A stretch of DNA of 64,000 bases from Taenia hydatigena (Eukaryota; Platyhelminthes; Cestoda; Cyclophyllidea; Taeniidae): positions 1 to 64,000 of the forward strand of contig JADWOT020001746.1 in assembly GCA_036345935.2 (NCBI GenBank). Reading direction: 5' to 3'. Shown here in pieces: positions 13,501 through 27,442 of the stretch (position 1 is the stretch's first letter; each line of letters starts with the position of its first letter). The translations under genes and the position numbers were made by a program. A model generated the notes under the pieces. That model worked only from the letters and a program-made list of their open reading frames with translations. It did not search any database and was not told the origin of the DNA.

Positions 13501-13700
13501 ATATTTGCTCGACAATGGTCCTTCAAGTTTGGCAGTTTCGCTGTCATCGGTCGTGCTTGGTATGTTGTCTTACGATGTGGTGGGCACGTTGTGCATTTTA
13601 ATTGCGGCATTATTTTGGCAGGATAAGCTTTATTAGTTTAAGAAGGGAAGAAACTGTTTCATTTTAGGCTTCACGTAAGGTCAATGATAGTCCGAGCCTT
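10520..13700. other. unassigned region with simple-sequence tracts
   Basis: No gene is supported. It holds a G-rich run near 11679-11702, a GTGTGTGT tract near 11370 and a (GGA)n run at about 12659-12680. Many short frames overlap on both strands. Confidence 0.4.
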
Positions 13701-13939
13701 AAGGGTGACAAGAATGTATTTGTCTATGGTGGCGCATCAAATGTGCTGCAAGGGATTGCTGGGAAAATGCCGGATTTGAAGTTGGAGTTCTGCCTTGCTC
13801 TCTGTTCCTGTGTAGAAGTTGGTGTGATCTGTGCTGCGTCTCAATGGATTCGTCGTCTGTCCTTTTCCGAGGTCGATTCACAAATGCAATGTGACGGCTA
13901 CATTTTCCAAATTGATGCGACAACCATACCGGTCGAAGT

Positions 13940-14471
13940 TGTCGTGTTGATTGGACGCAGATATGGCTGCAGTGCCCTACGAAAGGGTACTTGAATATTT
14001 TCTTCTCCACTATAACTTCAGTAGACGCGATCCGAACAAGCCTAGACCAACGTCGTCGGCGTATCAATCCGCCGCCTTGATTGGCATTGTTTCTTTAAGT
14101 CTCAGTTTGTTCCTGCAGATTCGAGGATGCTCCTCCAATGAAGTATTTGGTAGTGCAGGTGATAGGTGGATGCAAACATCGAATTTTACGGCCCAGAATG
14201 GGGAAGACTGAACAAAAGAAGCAGCACATCAGCTGTGTTTCTTCCAAGTCTGCAAAGGACAGGTATTTCTTTGAGGCTGTGTCACCGTCGAAAGGCGTTT
14301 TTACGATCAGCGTTCGCTGATGGAATTTTGTTGAAACTGTTGGGGGACTGCGAAGTAGGGTGCAAGTGGTGCCGCGTCGTGACTCCTGCGCTGTGAATGG
14401 TAGGCGAAAGGGCCATGTAAACGAGTGTGATAGCTGTGGATGCATGGAGGAAGTGACTCGCCGATTGATAG
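13940..14471 (+). other. possible exons of an unknown gene
   Basis: A frame starting at the ATG at 13963 reads MAAVPYERVLEYFLLHYNF and is followed by a pyrimidine-rich tract ending CTGCAG at about 14119, a good 3' splice site. A frame after this site is open to 14320. A second stretch, about 14350-14470, is rich in Cys (residues CDSCGC) and ends at ATAG followed by GTACGTAT, a strong 5' splice site. No domain was recognised and the frames have not been joined convincingly, so the exon call is tentative. Confidence 0.2.
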
Positions 14472-14559
14472 GTACGTATAAATGCACGTTTATTTATATT
14501 TGTAAAGTCTCTATTTATGCATGCCATTTGCTTTTTATGCACTTTGATGAGGTGTGAAG

Positions 14560-17500
14560 CCTTAGTGCGAGGTGTAGTCCTTTACATCGGCCAGAGTCAC
14601 TATGTATTTTATGGGAATCCAACGTTGGTATAGAAGTAACTGTGTCTCTTCTTTCCCATTTTCTACTTGTTCCACTTGTTTGTTGTCATCACTTGTTTGG
14701 GTGCCTTAACCCGGCAGTGGTATGCTTTAATTGTTGACAGTTCTAACTTTTGTGCTCATTGACATCTGGTAATGCCGTTAGCTGCATTTATCCATTTCGC
14801 GCGTCTTGTTATCGCTTTTCGCTTAGAATAGTAGATGGCGTACGTTCGACCGTTGATCTTATTTTATTCTAACCTAACCGTGAAAGGTCGCGCCTTCAGC
14901 TGGTTTGAATAAATATGCATATACTTTTTGGGGATTTTGATTGTAATAAGTTGTTAGTGTTCATTACAAAGCATGTTAAATTCGTGGTTACCATTATTGA
15001 GTGTACTGGATGATGGTGGGTGGAATACGGCAATTTGCTTCATAGCAAATTAGTGTTTTCTGCCAAAATCGGAACAGTAAAGTGGGCACTACGCGCAGTT
15101 GCATCAAGTGAGTAAATTCCAATGTACTTGTGGTTAGAAAGCTTGCTGCTGCTCTACTTCTTCTCATTGCCTTGCGAGTTTAGGGAGGGCCATCTCGTTA
15201 TTTAATGTCCATTTTTACGTGCGCTAAAATTTTACTGAATATCAAGCAATTTCGTCGTTTCCTTCTGCTGATGTTATTTGTAAATGAGAAGAAAGGCAGG
15301 GAATAGGACACGAGTTTGACTGTTTAGTGTTCCTCGTGTAAACCACGGAACGGTGCACATTTGTCATTGTCAAAAGAGGCATCCCGGGGTGCCCGCATCC
15401 GAAATACTTATAGATGCGATAGTTATTAGAAGCGTATTTTCACGGTAACGACCTGGAAGGTAAGCCACTTATTACCTCAGATTGTTCACTCTTGCTGTAG
15501 CAGTGTACTAGGTCCGGTGTGGTCTTCGCCACCCTTGTCTTAGTCGTGGTAGTAAGCAGCTTTGTTTTTTAGCTGTTTTTCCCTTGAGGCAGATAGTTGG
15601 CTGACGGGTCGCGGACACAGGCAAAATTGGAGGTTTGGCGTCTCCCTCAGGTTAGCCAGATTGGTATTTTTGACGGCCAGTAGTTGGTGGACGTCTCCCA
15701 ACGGTGATGGCTGGTTGTGTTTAAAATCATCGAACGCATGCAATGGAGTTGCGTGCCTCAACGCCGATCCGGACTAATCCATATGGACACGGGATTCATA
15801 ACGAGTATCAGTGTTGTCAGTCTGCGTCTCTCTTAGGGGTCGCATTATTAAGCGGTCAGTGTCGATCCACAGGGTTGCAGGACTCATTCAGGGATCATCG
15901 CTTCGAACTGTGTCCATCACAATAGGCATGAGACATCGTCAAGTGCTTGACGCGTAGTGTTTTTACAACTGACCTCAGCGTTATTGTTTCTTCCCACTGT
16001 GCCATCGTTCTTGTTTTTTGTTGGTAGGCATGAATTCACTCCTTTCTTTTAGCATGAAAAGCTCTCTTATTATCGTTAGAATGATTAACAATTCAATTGT
16101 GCTGTTTCCTGTATTTTTCATACATTTTTTATTTGCCCATGCTTAGCGCTTTGCGAGGTTTTGGTTAAGTAGCGTCTTTTTTAGATGATTTTGAGGATGC
16201 CGATTGAAAGCCAACAATTCGTTATTCTCGTTATTCGGTTGGCACTATCCTTTTGCTAATTTTATTCATTCTCTCGATTTCCTCGCAAAACCTAATGCTT
16301 TCGAAAAGTAGTTAAAAGGCGATTGTTTAGCAAGGTGAAGACTCTTTTGCTTTTTGTTCGCTTGCGAAGAGTAGACAACAATCCATTCACAGACTCATGG
16401 TAGAACGTTAGGGTTTTTGTGTCTCAAATTCAACTATCGTGTGTAAAGTTAAGTAGGTTGATTTCATTTTTGTAGTTGTAAGTTGCAGTGATTCTGCCAG
16501 ACCGCCTTCTGGCGTTGTTTCATTTGATCACTGCAAATTTTTTTCGTTCGTCTGAAATTTTACCTTACTGATAATATACAGGAAAAACCAGGCATTTAAT
16601 TCCTGTCATTTGGTTCAGCAAACAACTTTAGCTTAGCTTTCTTTTTCCCATCTCCAAGCTTGCAATTAACTCATTAGTAGGTTTAAATTTTCTATCTCTT
16701 TTTAGCTTTTAACCCCCGAAATTAAGTATTTTTTGGTGATTCAGACTTACTTTCCTTTGTGAATTCGTTTTTTTCTGTGCTATCTTTGCCTCGAGCCTAT
16801 AATTGCTTGCCGCTCTTAAAGGGGGGATATTTTCGAGTAGACCTTATGCGTTTTATTTGTAATAGTTGTTCCTTGTCCTGTTCCCTAAGCTACTCCTCGA
16901 TGTGTACTGTTTTTTCTCATAGTGATCCCTGCGATTTTCACTCCCACTTGCAGCTTCGTCCTAGGTCATAGACAGATTTAGCGTGTTTAGTATTCTTTAC
17001 AACCTATGAATCCAGCGTTTGTCTTCATGTGGTAAGACGAGTGTTTGTGGTACACACTTCATTGACGCAAACCATTTGGAAATGTTTGTTCCTAATTGCA
17101 ATCCAGCTGACGACGACGACGACGGCCAGACCGCGGCACGTGTGTGGCATGGTGTGCAGAAGGGAGAGTTTCATGGTTATCGTATCACTTCTGCTTTTTA
17201 CACATCCCGATTGTGATGTCCTTTTGGGTGGATGCAAGATAGGAGAGGATGCTCTAATAGGAGGCGTACCTGAAGGCATTGGGTAGTTGTGTCAAGCAGA
17301 CACTGGGAACTGTGAAGTTTACTTAACAAATAAAGGGTCTCAGGAATTACCACTGTATGGGTGAGCACTGGCACTGGTTTGTGCCATTCATGATAAATGA
17401 TGTCTATTTCTTGTATGGCGTGACCTATCTCTTCCTGCTTCGCGTGACACCTCTGCACTATAATTGCTTATGCAGATGTAGAACCAGCACCTTTGTCTGG

Positions 17501-18470
17501 AACTTATTTCCTCCTTAGTTATAGAGGCTTTCCCAAATGCATGCTTGCTGTTTCCGTTTCGCAGGTTCAAATGTCGATGGTGTGTGGATTGAATGCTGGC
17601 GAGAAGTCCGCCTGCCCAAAGCGGATTAAAAGTGCAATTTTTCGGTGTGGAAATACCGCTATCATCGTGAAGTCCATGAAAACCACGCGTCAAGAGGGAA
17701 ATGGGACACAGGAATGGTCATCTCTGTCTTCTGGCATCACTTTGATGTTGAACAGCACAAACTATCCAAATCCTGAATCTCCAGTGTTCCTGATGCCTAC
17801 ATCTCCCCATTCAGGCTGTGATGATATCTCCACAGTGTTGTGTTCCTCTTCGTTTTTATCATTAGCAAAATTAAAAATGTTACTCATTTGTATTTGCTTC
17901 CTCGCAAACAAAGGAACGTGGGTGTTGAATGAGTTTGTGCAGGTGATAATAAGTTGGCTTTTCGATCGACGTGGCCGAGGTGTGTGAGGTGTGGTGGTCC
18001 ACTGTGATATGCCAGAAGAGTCTCCAGATTGTGGTGGAAGTGCAGTAGTCACATTTTGCTACGACCGAATCATTAAATAAAAATGACTGCTTAGCGCACC
18101 ACTTTTGTGTTGAATGGTGAGTGAGTACATAAACAGTGCGTAATGGTTTAGGCTAGGCTTTGGCAAGTCTAAGTTGATTAGAATAATAGATTATAATTGC
18201 TAGGACAGATGAGATGACATGTTATCAAACGGCTAACGTAATGGCGTCAATTAGAAATGTTTTTTATGTAATCACGGGTATGTTGGGCCAATGGGCCGCC
18301 CAAAACGTCACTTGTGTCCACTTCCGTATGCCAAAGCAATTCGACATAAGGAATCGCTGCAAGTGCAATGAATAAATTTTACTTAACTTGGGCACATGCG
18401 CTTAATTAGTTATGGATTTCGTTCTAATAATATCTATGAATTCTAATCATTGGATCCTACATATCGAACG
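14560..18470. other. unassigned region
   Basis: No recognisable gene. The longest frame (17493-17987, 164 codons, +) has a (GAC)n-like tract just upstream at 17106-17124, overlaps open frames on the other strand and shows no family motif. Confidence 0.4.
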
Positions 18471-18479
18471 CAATACATC

Positions 18480-19700
18480 ATGTAGCATTTAGGGCCGAAA
18501 ATAAATGCACTTGAGGTTTATAATTCCTAACACACAATTCAACTGCAGATTGCGTATTTCGTTAAGTAAAGCAAGTCTTTAAGCTGATCAAACGGCTCAT
18601 CATTTTGAGGTCATCATCGGTAACTGCTTTCCATCTCGTTGGTAAATTTGGTCCTTTGATACACTAAAACGTCATGATTTTGGCAGGAGAGGGCCGTATA
18701 TTTTTAAAGGCTTATCCTACTTTCTGGGAATAGTTTTGTAAAAATGAGCTTGCAAGGCATGAATTTAACTGGAACGTGTCGCGTCTGACTGGAGCATAAT
18801 TTGCTAATCATGAGTCCTCTACCTAGCGATTTAGGGTTGGAATTCTGCCTTTGGCGTCACTTCGCATACAACTCAGGTAAGAATAAATTCCATTTTATGG
18901 TTCCTTGCCATACTTGTCATGCATAAACTAACAACAGCTATTTACTATGCTTTGCATTGCTCTTTATCCAAGATATTAGTCGTTAATGTGCAGTGAAATC
19001 GCTTTATACAAATATCTGTGGTACGCATATCTCTCAACTACGTTAAAATCTTAGTCAATTTTAGTTATTTAATAGCTTTAGAGTTGTAGCTAGAAGCCTT
19101 CAAACAAGGCGAAAAAAGGATTTATTTACGAAAGAGCTGCTCATCGCGTTCCACCGCCATCGGAGAGGTTAGAATGGTATTAGATTTGGACTGGTAGCCT
19201 TAATCAATGTATGCATAGGGCATAAAATGATAAAAAGTGCCAAATTAGCCCAGGTGCCCTGCGATCTAAGTATTCCTCGCGTTGGTCCTAAAGTGATTCC
19301 AATAAGGCCCCAGCTGTTATCTTGACATGGTGCCAAAAGCGTAGGTCTCCTCCGAAACCATAACATTTGGGGCCATTCGGCTCCACCAAGAGCGTGCAGT
19401 AATAAACAGCCAGGATGAATGGATATTACACTTCCGCATAATTGGTTCATCCCAATCTAACACTAATTAGGATTAGGCCTCAAATGTTAGGTTACTTGCG
19501 TTTCAGCGAAGTACAGGTTGATTGCAAGACATCTAATGCTTAAGGATGAACACAATTTAATGCAAATGATTTTAATACGAAAACCAGGATAGCTTAGGCA
19601 CATAGCTGAGATCCGTTTTTTTCGGTTTTTTACATACAATTATTCAATTTCGTACTCAGCTATTTCTTCCGTCGCTAGTAGCTGAGAAGTTTCTCGAGTT
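18480..19700 (+). repeat. inverted repeat arm, pairs with 5230-6760
   Basis: This is the plus-strand arm of the pair described at 5230-6760. It contains an AACTCAG/GTAAGAAT splice-donor-like site at about 18872, conserved in the other arm as the reverse complement of TTCTTACCTG near 6442. The first 200 bases also match about 48410-48560. Confidence 0.65.
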
Positions 19701-20039
19701 ATGCAGTAAAGTGGATTTAGTTAAGTGGACTATTTCAACGAGGGAAGCCACACTAACGCAAGCATAAAGAGCTCCGTTACATTCTGTTTACTTAGATCCA
19801 GAATCGATCAGAATTGTAATTCAGCAGCTCCTTTTCAAGATCCATCTGTATGCCACTCTCATTCTTCACTTCATTTGTGTGATTCGTTCCAATATTGTCA
19901 CATCTGATGTCCGGCATAACTCACAGAAAAAAAGGACTATGACTAGCTTCTTCTACTGTGTCATTTGAAAAAGCCAGATACTTTTTCTCAAGCCAGTTCC
20001 TTTATCGTTTGCTCACATAGCTAGATGAGTAGGCAAATA

Positions 20040-21535
20040 TATTAGTGTAGAAAAGAATGGGGAAAACTAGGAAAGAAATGAATAACGCTGCGTCACAGCT
20101 CCATACGCACGACTTCTCACCTCTCTGCCCTAATCTCAACCATTCTTTTGTCTCTTTTAGCTTAGTCTCTTTTAGCTTAAAATCCTTGTTACTTCGCTCC
20201 TGCCGATGGCGAATGGATCGCCAATGCCGTTCGCATCAGAAATGCCTTTTTGTTAGCCCAATAGCGATTTTTAGGGGTGATTTGCCGATTTCTTAAACCA
20301 AAATTTAATCCTGCACTACGCTTGCTGTACTGCACTTACTTTTCGCGTCCCAAATTCCTAAATATGCAATATCATCAGGATAACTGTTGGTGTACAGTAA
20401 CTTGCTCAATATTCATGTCCGACTGCGGAAGAACTGTAGCGCGGTGCGCAAGTCTAAGCTTGACTAATTTGGACTGAGTCAGAATAGACAAGACTAGCAG
20501 CCTAGTCTAGATTTTGACAAGCTTGAGTAAGGCGCCTTCTACGCTGACGTTTAAATTGACCCACCTAATCAACTCAACACAACTCATTTTAATGAGAGTT
20601 TAGGTGTTCACTTTCTATCGCGCAGACATTAGGAATCAAGGCACGCTGACTAGAAGTAGACCTGATGACGCCTTAAGAATGAATGGAGAGGAGCACTCTT
20701 GTCTACGCCTCCTTTTTCATGTGCCACTCCAACACATCTTTGGTGAGTGTCTCCTTTTTCGCATACTCACATGTATTGCGTCTTACCTAATGTCATACCG
20801 TTTGTGCTCCTCGCATAAAGTACATACGGAAAAGGGGAGTGAACAATTCCTACAATTCAGCTTCTTACCTTATTTTTTCTACTTCAGTGCCACTAGAACA
20901 TCTCACTCCTCTGCCCCCTTTGAGCTTCTCTCACCTTCCCTTCCTACCTCACCATCTGCCGGTGCCCTTTTTGTAGGTTCCCTTTCATCTCTCCACTAGT
21001 CCCAACCTTTATTGCGATATGAGTAAATAATGCACGGATTTATGGCTAGATCAGAATAGTACGAGTTAGACTAGACCTGAATCAATTACGCTCTGCCCGA
21101 GACAAAATCGTGTTTGAACAAAGTTTAGCTATGACCATCGAATCTCCATTTCTATCTTTCTGTCGCTTTGGATTTTACGACCCTACTTTGCCTCAGTTTC
21201 ATCTCCTACTTCTAATCCCCCTTCACTTAGCCTTTGAGGAGCAAAGGTGGGCGCGTTGCTCCAACTTCTTACTTTGTAATTTGTAAGCTACTCGAAATCC
21301 TACTTGCTCATCTCACTATCTACTCCTTATATTCTTTTTGTACAGAATTTCTCCGTCTGACTTTCCACTCTAGACCACCCGCTCCAACTTCTACCATGTA
21401 TCTACGCCTCTCTGTCTGTTTGCCTAAGTTTGTGTATATTGTGTATATATTGGGTTGCCGCCTGAATTGATATCTCACAAAAACAGTCAACTCAAATCGA
21501 CATTTTCGTCCTGAGTGCAATAAAGTCTCTTTGGC
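20040..21535 (+). repeat. dispersed element E, copy 2 (plus strand)
   Basis: The same order of landmarks as copy 1 is seen on the plus strand: the AATATTCATGTCC motif near 20408, GCAGACATTAGGAATC at 20624, the GTGCCACTAGAAC/CCATCTGCCGG block near 20890-20960, and the CTACGCCTCTCTGTCTG / GCCTAAGTTTGTGTA block near 21400. The 131-codon frame at 20604-20999 is a chance frame across the repeat: its relative at 3939-3652 (-) covers the same landmarks. It ends at about 21535, where an opposite-strand copy begins. Confidence 0.65.
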
Positions 21536-21539
21536 CATT

Positions 21540-23330
21540 ATATCTCAACTCTACACTTTGCCAACATGTGGACACGGCACATGAAACTAACAAGACTCAT
21601 GCACCATGTGGAGAAAATTTGTCTCTTGCAAGACGCAATAGGTGTGCGGATAGGGTGCAGTAGGCGACAAAGAAGACAGTCTCCGAAGATGCGTTGAAGT
21701 AAGACATGAGAAGAGAGGCATAGACAAGAGAGTCTATGCCTTTCCATGTGTACTTTGGTCCCTAATGTCTGCGATAAAGAAAGAGCAGACCTCAACTTAC
21801 ATTGCTGCAGGCCAAATAAATATGTTAAGGCGGACTTAAGTTTTACCGCATAAGACGCCCGTGGGGATGAGGCATGCTCGATAGATGAGAACTTGGCGAC
21901 CCGCCCATAAATATTGCTATTGAGCTAACGAAGGGGCATTCCTGATGCGTACTCCTACTTCTGTGCTTGGAATAACTGTTGCTTTGCATTACGAAAGGCA
22001 GTGGTGGTCTATGCGTTTTTTCAGCAGGGGTTGGATAGCATGAATTATTGGCTGAAGGGGATAGGAAATGATTTAGATGGAGGTGAAGGGACGAGGAGTC
22101 GCTGATGTGGAAGGAGTAAGGGTGGACATGGACAGAAAAGGGTTGGAAATAGACGCAGTAGGATGACTCCCCACATTGCTCTGGTGTGGCCTTCTTTACT
22201 GCTTTCGATGTTTCTACCATCTATTCCTGAACTGATTCAATCGCTTACTCATCTGGACTCGTGTCTGGGTAAAATTTGAAAAATTCGTCCTAATGATACG
22301 TGTACTGCCTAGTCATAGCTCCCTTTCTATGTAATTATGCTGGATGTCGAATGTGAAAATAGTGAATTAACGCATGCAAGTGAATCCCGGGAGCAGAAGG
22401 TAGCACTAGTAGAGGAAGGGGTGTTAGCACCAAAGATCACCCCTTATTTTAATGATATTTATCTGTTTTCGCCCTTTTGACGTCTCTGAAATGAAGAATT
22501 GAAAGTCTTGGAGTGATGAGGAGATGGAGAGGGTTGCGACGGAAGTAAGGGACACAAATACGGCTGAGAGCATGAATGAAACGAGGCAGGAGAGAGACAC
22601 CGATGAATAACTGAATGTCAAGAACGGCACCGCGGCAAAGCAGGATGAATAAATGTAGGCGTGCAACACGTAGAACAGCATGTCTGACAGTCTGTCGTGT
22701 GGTAGACCAATTTGAACCTGACACGTGCGAATCGATTGCAACACGTGTCGTTTGGCGTCGCCCAGTGCTGTCTGGTGTGAACTTCAGACAGTACCACTTG
22801 TAAGTGGCTTTGAGGGAAAAGGCGTCACTCACTTTTAGGCTTTCGTGACTTGATTAAGTTATGTGCATCACAGTGCATGCAAAGGAGGAGGAAGAGAATG
22901 AGAAGAACCACCGATACTAATGTGCTTCGGCCTAAATGCGTTGACTCGTTGTGACTGCTTGTCCTCGGCTTTTTTGAGGAGACGCCTATTATGCATTGGC
23001 AACTCACTCCTTGTGACTAATATGGCGCGAGCGAAGGTTCATTTCTGCAGATTACTCCAATTTCATGCAAACACAAGTTGTTGCCTTACACCAGGGAGTG
23101 CGATGGCGGTGATCAAACCTCACCAACCTAGGCAAAGCAACATGATTTTTCGGCCGCAAGCGACAAAGAATGATTGGGTGCGAGGCGAAAGCGAGAGGTT
23201 TACGGAGCGGAAGTAAAGGATGGGAAAGGTGAACATGGGGATGTCTCTGCACGGTGCTGGGGCACTGAATTTCTTATTTCCGTTCTTTCTTCTGCATGTT
23301 CGTAAATCTCTCCGTTGGCCCACTTTTCTA
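21540..23330 (-). repeat. dispersed element E, copy 3 (minus strand)
   Basis: Read on the minus strand, this follows the plus-strand block 33640-35260. The shared points are a GCAGAATAAGAAATGAA-like segment, the CAGCAC(C/T)GTGCAGA block, a pyrimidine-rich stretch with similar translations at 22744-22424 (-) and 33942-34229 (+), and the GACATTAGG block near 21760. It meets copy 2 tail to tail near 21537, forming a large imperfect inverted repeat. Confidence 0.6.
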
Positions 23331-23955
23331 GCCAAGTATTCGAGTGGATTATGCAGAAGTCAATTTACGGAAGACGCTACTCATAGTTCTACCCTGATGA
23401 GTGAAACACACTAGGATACCAGTTGTGACGAAAATAAGGATAGAGAGAAGGAAGGGAAGATAAAGCAGGGCAGAAAAAGAAACTAATGGCATAACTTATC
23501 CATAATTTGTGTGCTTTTAATCTCTTTTGGTCTTTTGACGTTAAAACGATGAAGCGCGCGGTTGGGTTATCAGAGAGATTGAGAAAGAAGCATTGGCGAT
23601 GGAGGCTGAGAAGCAGATCAAAGGTGAGTAGCTAACAAAGGAGTACTGAGGCACTGAAAAAGATTTGGGTGGTGAAAACGATGGTAACTTGGGAATCAAG
23701 ATGAATGGTAGAAGGTGAGAGAGTGCCGTATGATTTATTGTTTTTTTTTACTCAATCGGCGGTTTGTGGTGTCTGGTGGTTTCTTAGAAGCAAATATCAT
23801 TTGTCTTTGTGCTTCTTCACCTCAGCTGACACTCGTGCATCATTACGCGTGTAACAGAGGCAGAAGACAATGCAAAGGATTGTTGATACTTGTGTGCTTT
23901 AAAGTGCTCCGCATCACCTAGATTGCCAAACCTTGATTTCTTCTCTACCATGGTT
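23330..23955. other. unassigned spacer before duplication unit A
   Basis: No gene or repeat recognised. Duplication unit A begins at about 23960. Confidence 0.4.
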
Positions 23956-24299
23956 ATCAGATAAGAGTGCGATGGAGAAGCAACTTGTATTTCTCCATTT
24001 TTGGAAGCACAAGAATCAAATGTTGGAGTGCTAAGGACTCTCGGCAACAATTAACTGTGATGACTAACCAACCGCTAAAGCTTACATCAATTAGGGGAAT
24101 TGTGAAGGCTCTCCAAATAAGTGTCACCCATGTAAGACAACTAAAAAATATGCCTTTAAATCTATCAGAATTACCTCTTCTATTGCATGGACCATAAAAT
24201 TGCACGATGCATTTCCGATGGCTTGCCAACTGAGTGACTGATTTGTGATGAGAAGCAGTTTTGCATTGCAGTGTTTGATGGTCAAACTCAAAAATCATT

Positions 24300-27200
24300 C
24301 AGCCACTGCCTCGATAGTCTACACTTCCTTTTTTTTCAATCGCGGACGAAGATTTTCCCTACAAGCCTCTTCAGAAGACTAAGCATTTGTTGCTGCAGTA
24401 CATCTAGTTGGTAATATTTGAATAAATTATGAAAAGCTGAGGCATGGCAGCGCAAGATCTCCTCTCGTAAAATAACCTCCTTTCAGCTTTTGCGTTTAGA
24501 TGAGATCTAGACACCGCGTTAGTTTTTTAATCCTTAATCCTTCATATCCTTTTAAGCGATGTTCCTCATCACCTCATGTCGTGTGATGATAGCTTGGGTT
24601 GAATAGGTATGAAGATCTGAGAACTCGAAGTTCGATGGAAGTGATGGTAATGGATTTCGAGTTGCTTGCTTCTAGAGCACAAGCGATTCAGCAATGTATG
24701 TCCTCAAGTATATTAGTGGGTCTATGTAGGACGTGTTTGCAGACTGTAGAGGGTCACTAAGAACGACACCATTTTAAGGTTCTAATTTGGGCGTAGGGAT
24801 ATGCAAGCTGTTGCCTACTGGGATCAAAGGACGCGTAACTTGGCATTATGGCATTTGTAAAGTCTTCATGCATCGCAGATTTGCATCTCACCTAAATAAC
24901 AAAATTTTACATAAAAAGATCTTTGGTCCTATTTGCATTGGAAATGATTATCTCCTGTCCTACTTCAATTGTGCTTTAATAAAAGACTATTTATCAAATT
25001 GGATCACTTTTACCAATCGGCTACCCATTGTGCTTACACTGACCTCTACCTAAGGCGAAGCAGAATGGCCTTTCACTTTATGTCTTTGTGGCACAAATAT
25101 TATCAACTGGAGTTACACTTTTAAACAAGATCCCAAGTCATAAGGCAATGCTTGGTCAACCTCCGCCAGACCGTTAATTGCACAACCATGCCGACTTCTA
25201 CTGCGTCCAATCAGCGCAACGCAGCGAGCGCGTACTTGGCTCATTTAAGCCAATCGCCTTCGAAGCTATAGTGGACAATAACGCAGCATTGCGTGTGTTT
25301 TAGAGCATCTTTGGATTTTGCAAAGATTTTGCGTGTGCACTTGCGAATTTCTCCACGATCAACTCGTATTATGAATATCGCCTTTTGATAAGGCTCTGCA
25401 AAACTACCGAACCTGTCAGAAATAAAGAGCGCATCGGCTCAGTGCCATATGCGAAAATCCCTTTTAGTTGCTTCCTGACCAATTTGTCTTTTTCAAAAAT
25501 ACACATGAATTATAAATGAATTTCTGTCCAATGAGTACGGAAATTCTTCTTTAGCTAGATTAACGCTGTTGCTCTGGCAACAAACTGGTTAAAAATGAGG
25601 CAATCCTAGTTTCTAAGTCGCCCATGTGACGCATTTAAGCTTCTGTCTGCGCGTTCTCAATTGTTAATCCAAACAAACTTTGAAGCGCGTAAATCACATC
25701 TCCAGTGAGTGACGAAACGAATAGGCGGTAGTGGAGATTTGTTTCAACGCACTTTTCTAATGATTAGCAGTCAGCACACGCCAATCAAGCGACTGAGTGA
25801 AGGTCATTGACATCTAAGAAGTAAACTGCCTTCCACTCTCTGTAACTCCATTTCACTTGGACAACACCTAACCAGTAAAGTGTATTCACTCTGCTCACCC
25901 CTGAAGCATACAATGCAGAGGTGGGAGAGAGAATTGCTAAACTCACTACATGCATGCGGAACTGGATTCAAGACAGTTTTTGATGTCAACCTGACCGCAC
26001 CTCCTCCACATTCCGTCAGCTGTGAAAGTTGGTACTACGATGGGGAAAGGGAAAATAAAGATGCTAACACTTGAGTATTGTAATATCGTCTCTGAAATGA
26101 GGGATGTAGCAGAAACAAAGTCAACCCCTCCGATCTTCAATGCCATTCTTCGGAGTTAATGATGGCTACTTGGTGGGTGAACTCGGGCAGGGGTGACTGA
26201 GACCAAGCCATTTGTAAGCGATTTGCTTAGGGTTGACTTCGATAATCATTAATGACTCCCGCAACAGTGCGTTTCATTTTGCTGTCTCCTCGCCTTGTGG
26301 AAGTAAATGCAACCATTTCTCCTCTTGCGTTTTGTAGACTAACCAGTCTTTAGTAAGACGTCTTAACTTTGATCCACTAATGCTAAGACACGGCACTTCA
26401 GCATTCGGTCACAGTTGCCATGATGCTAATAACAAGTACTAATGACGTTTTTCTCATTGACAAAATCCATGCAACTTACTTCCGCCTTAACCTCGATGTC
26501 ACTGACCTGTATAGACTGTGCTGGCATAAGACTAAAGTAGAAGAGGGATTCTAACCAGATGCTCGACATTCAAGTCTTTTGCATTATAAGATGACTCGAC
26601 TGATTCTGCTAAGTGATTTTATTAAATAGAAATATAGAGCCTTCTATTTCCTCTTAACAGTGCCACAAGTTATCAAATTATGCAACTTTCGAATCGTAAA
26701 TTTGGGGATTCGACGTAACAGAATCTGCACTGCTTAGAAGGTGTGCCAAAAATTATCTTAACTTGACGATGTGTGCACCTGTCTGCTGGATGCTATTGAG
26801 GTCGCCAACCAGACAGGAGACAAATGATAGACTTCTGAGAGGGCGGCATGACATACAAATGCAAAGAGTGCGCGAAGAAGGCACGGCCATTCTGTAGTTG
26901 TCTAGTGGGTATTTCGCGAGGACCACCTGAGAAGGAATCTGCGTGGAGCCTAATCCTGATCAAAAGGGGAGAGGAGAGGAAAAGAGGCACGTGAGCGCAA
27001 ACGCCATTGTCCAGGATGCTTGAAGACCAGCAATCAAGTGCAACCTCCGAAAAGTTGGAAAGAAAAGTGTTTTGCATTCGCAGGCATCTGAAGCACCGAT
27101 CTTTAAGTGAGGCGTGCCGGCCGTGATCATTTCAACATTTAGACTCATCGATTTCCGCTTTACTGAAAGCATTCTGGAGGCGTCTTCGAACGTAAGACAC

Positions 27201-27442
27201 TCTGCAGATGTTAACCAAACCATTGGTTAAACGTATCTGTTCCTTGACGGTAAAATGAGCCAAAAAGTTCGGATTAGACCGCTCACTGACGCTTTAGTCA
27301 GAGGGATTGAGACACCCACCATCCTGTATGACAGAAAAGTTAAATCTTTGGTTATCTCATTGCAGACATTAAGGCATGAATGAGCACTTGACAAATAAAT
27401 GTAATGACAGCACATCTTATTTCACTCGCTTTGTTTGCACAG
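24300..27442. other. upstream part of unit A, no firm gene
   Basis: This is conserved with 55830-58675. Minus-strand frames at 27223-26960 and 27077-26793 align with the single 151-codon frame at 58503-58048, sharing the phrase KTLFFPTF and the C-terminal CHxxxS residues. That could be a decayed exon, or a 5' flank of the homeobox gene with accidental frames. No domain was recognised. Confidence 0.3.

Noticed and set aside
17493..17987. 164-codon plus-strand ORF
   Set aside because: Both strands are open in this interval and no family features are visible.
20604..20999. 131-codon open frame with a plausible protein-like sequence
   Set aside because: It overlaps dispersed element E. The minus-strand copy at 3939-3652 gives a similar but frame-broken translation, so it is a chance frame of the repeat.
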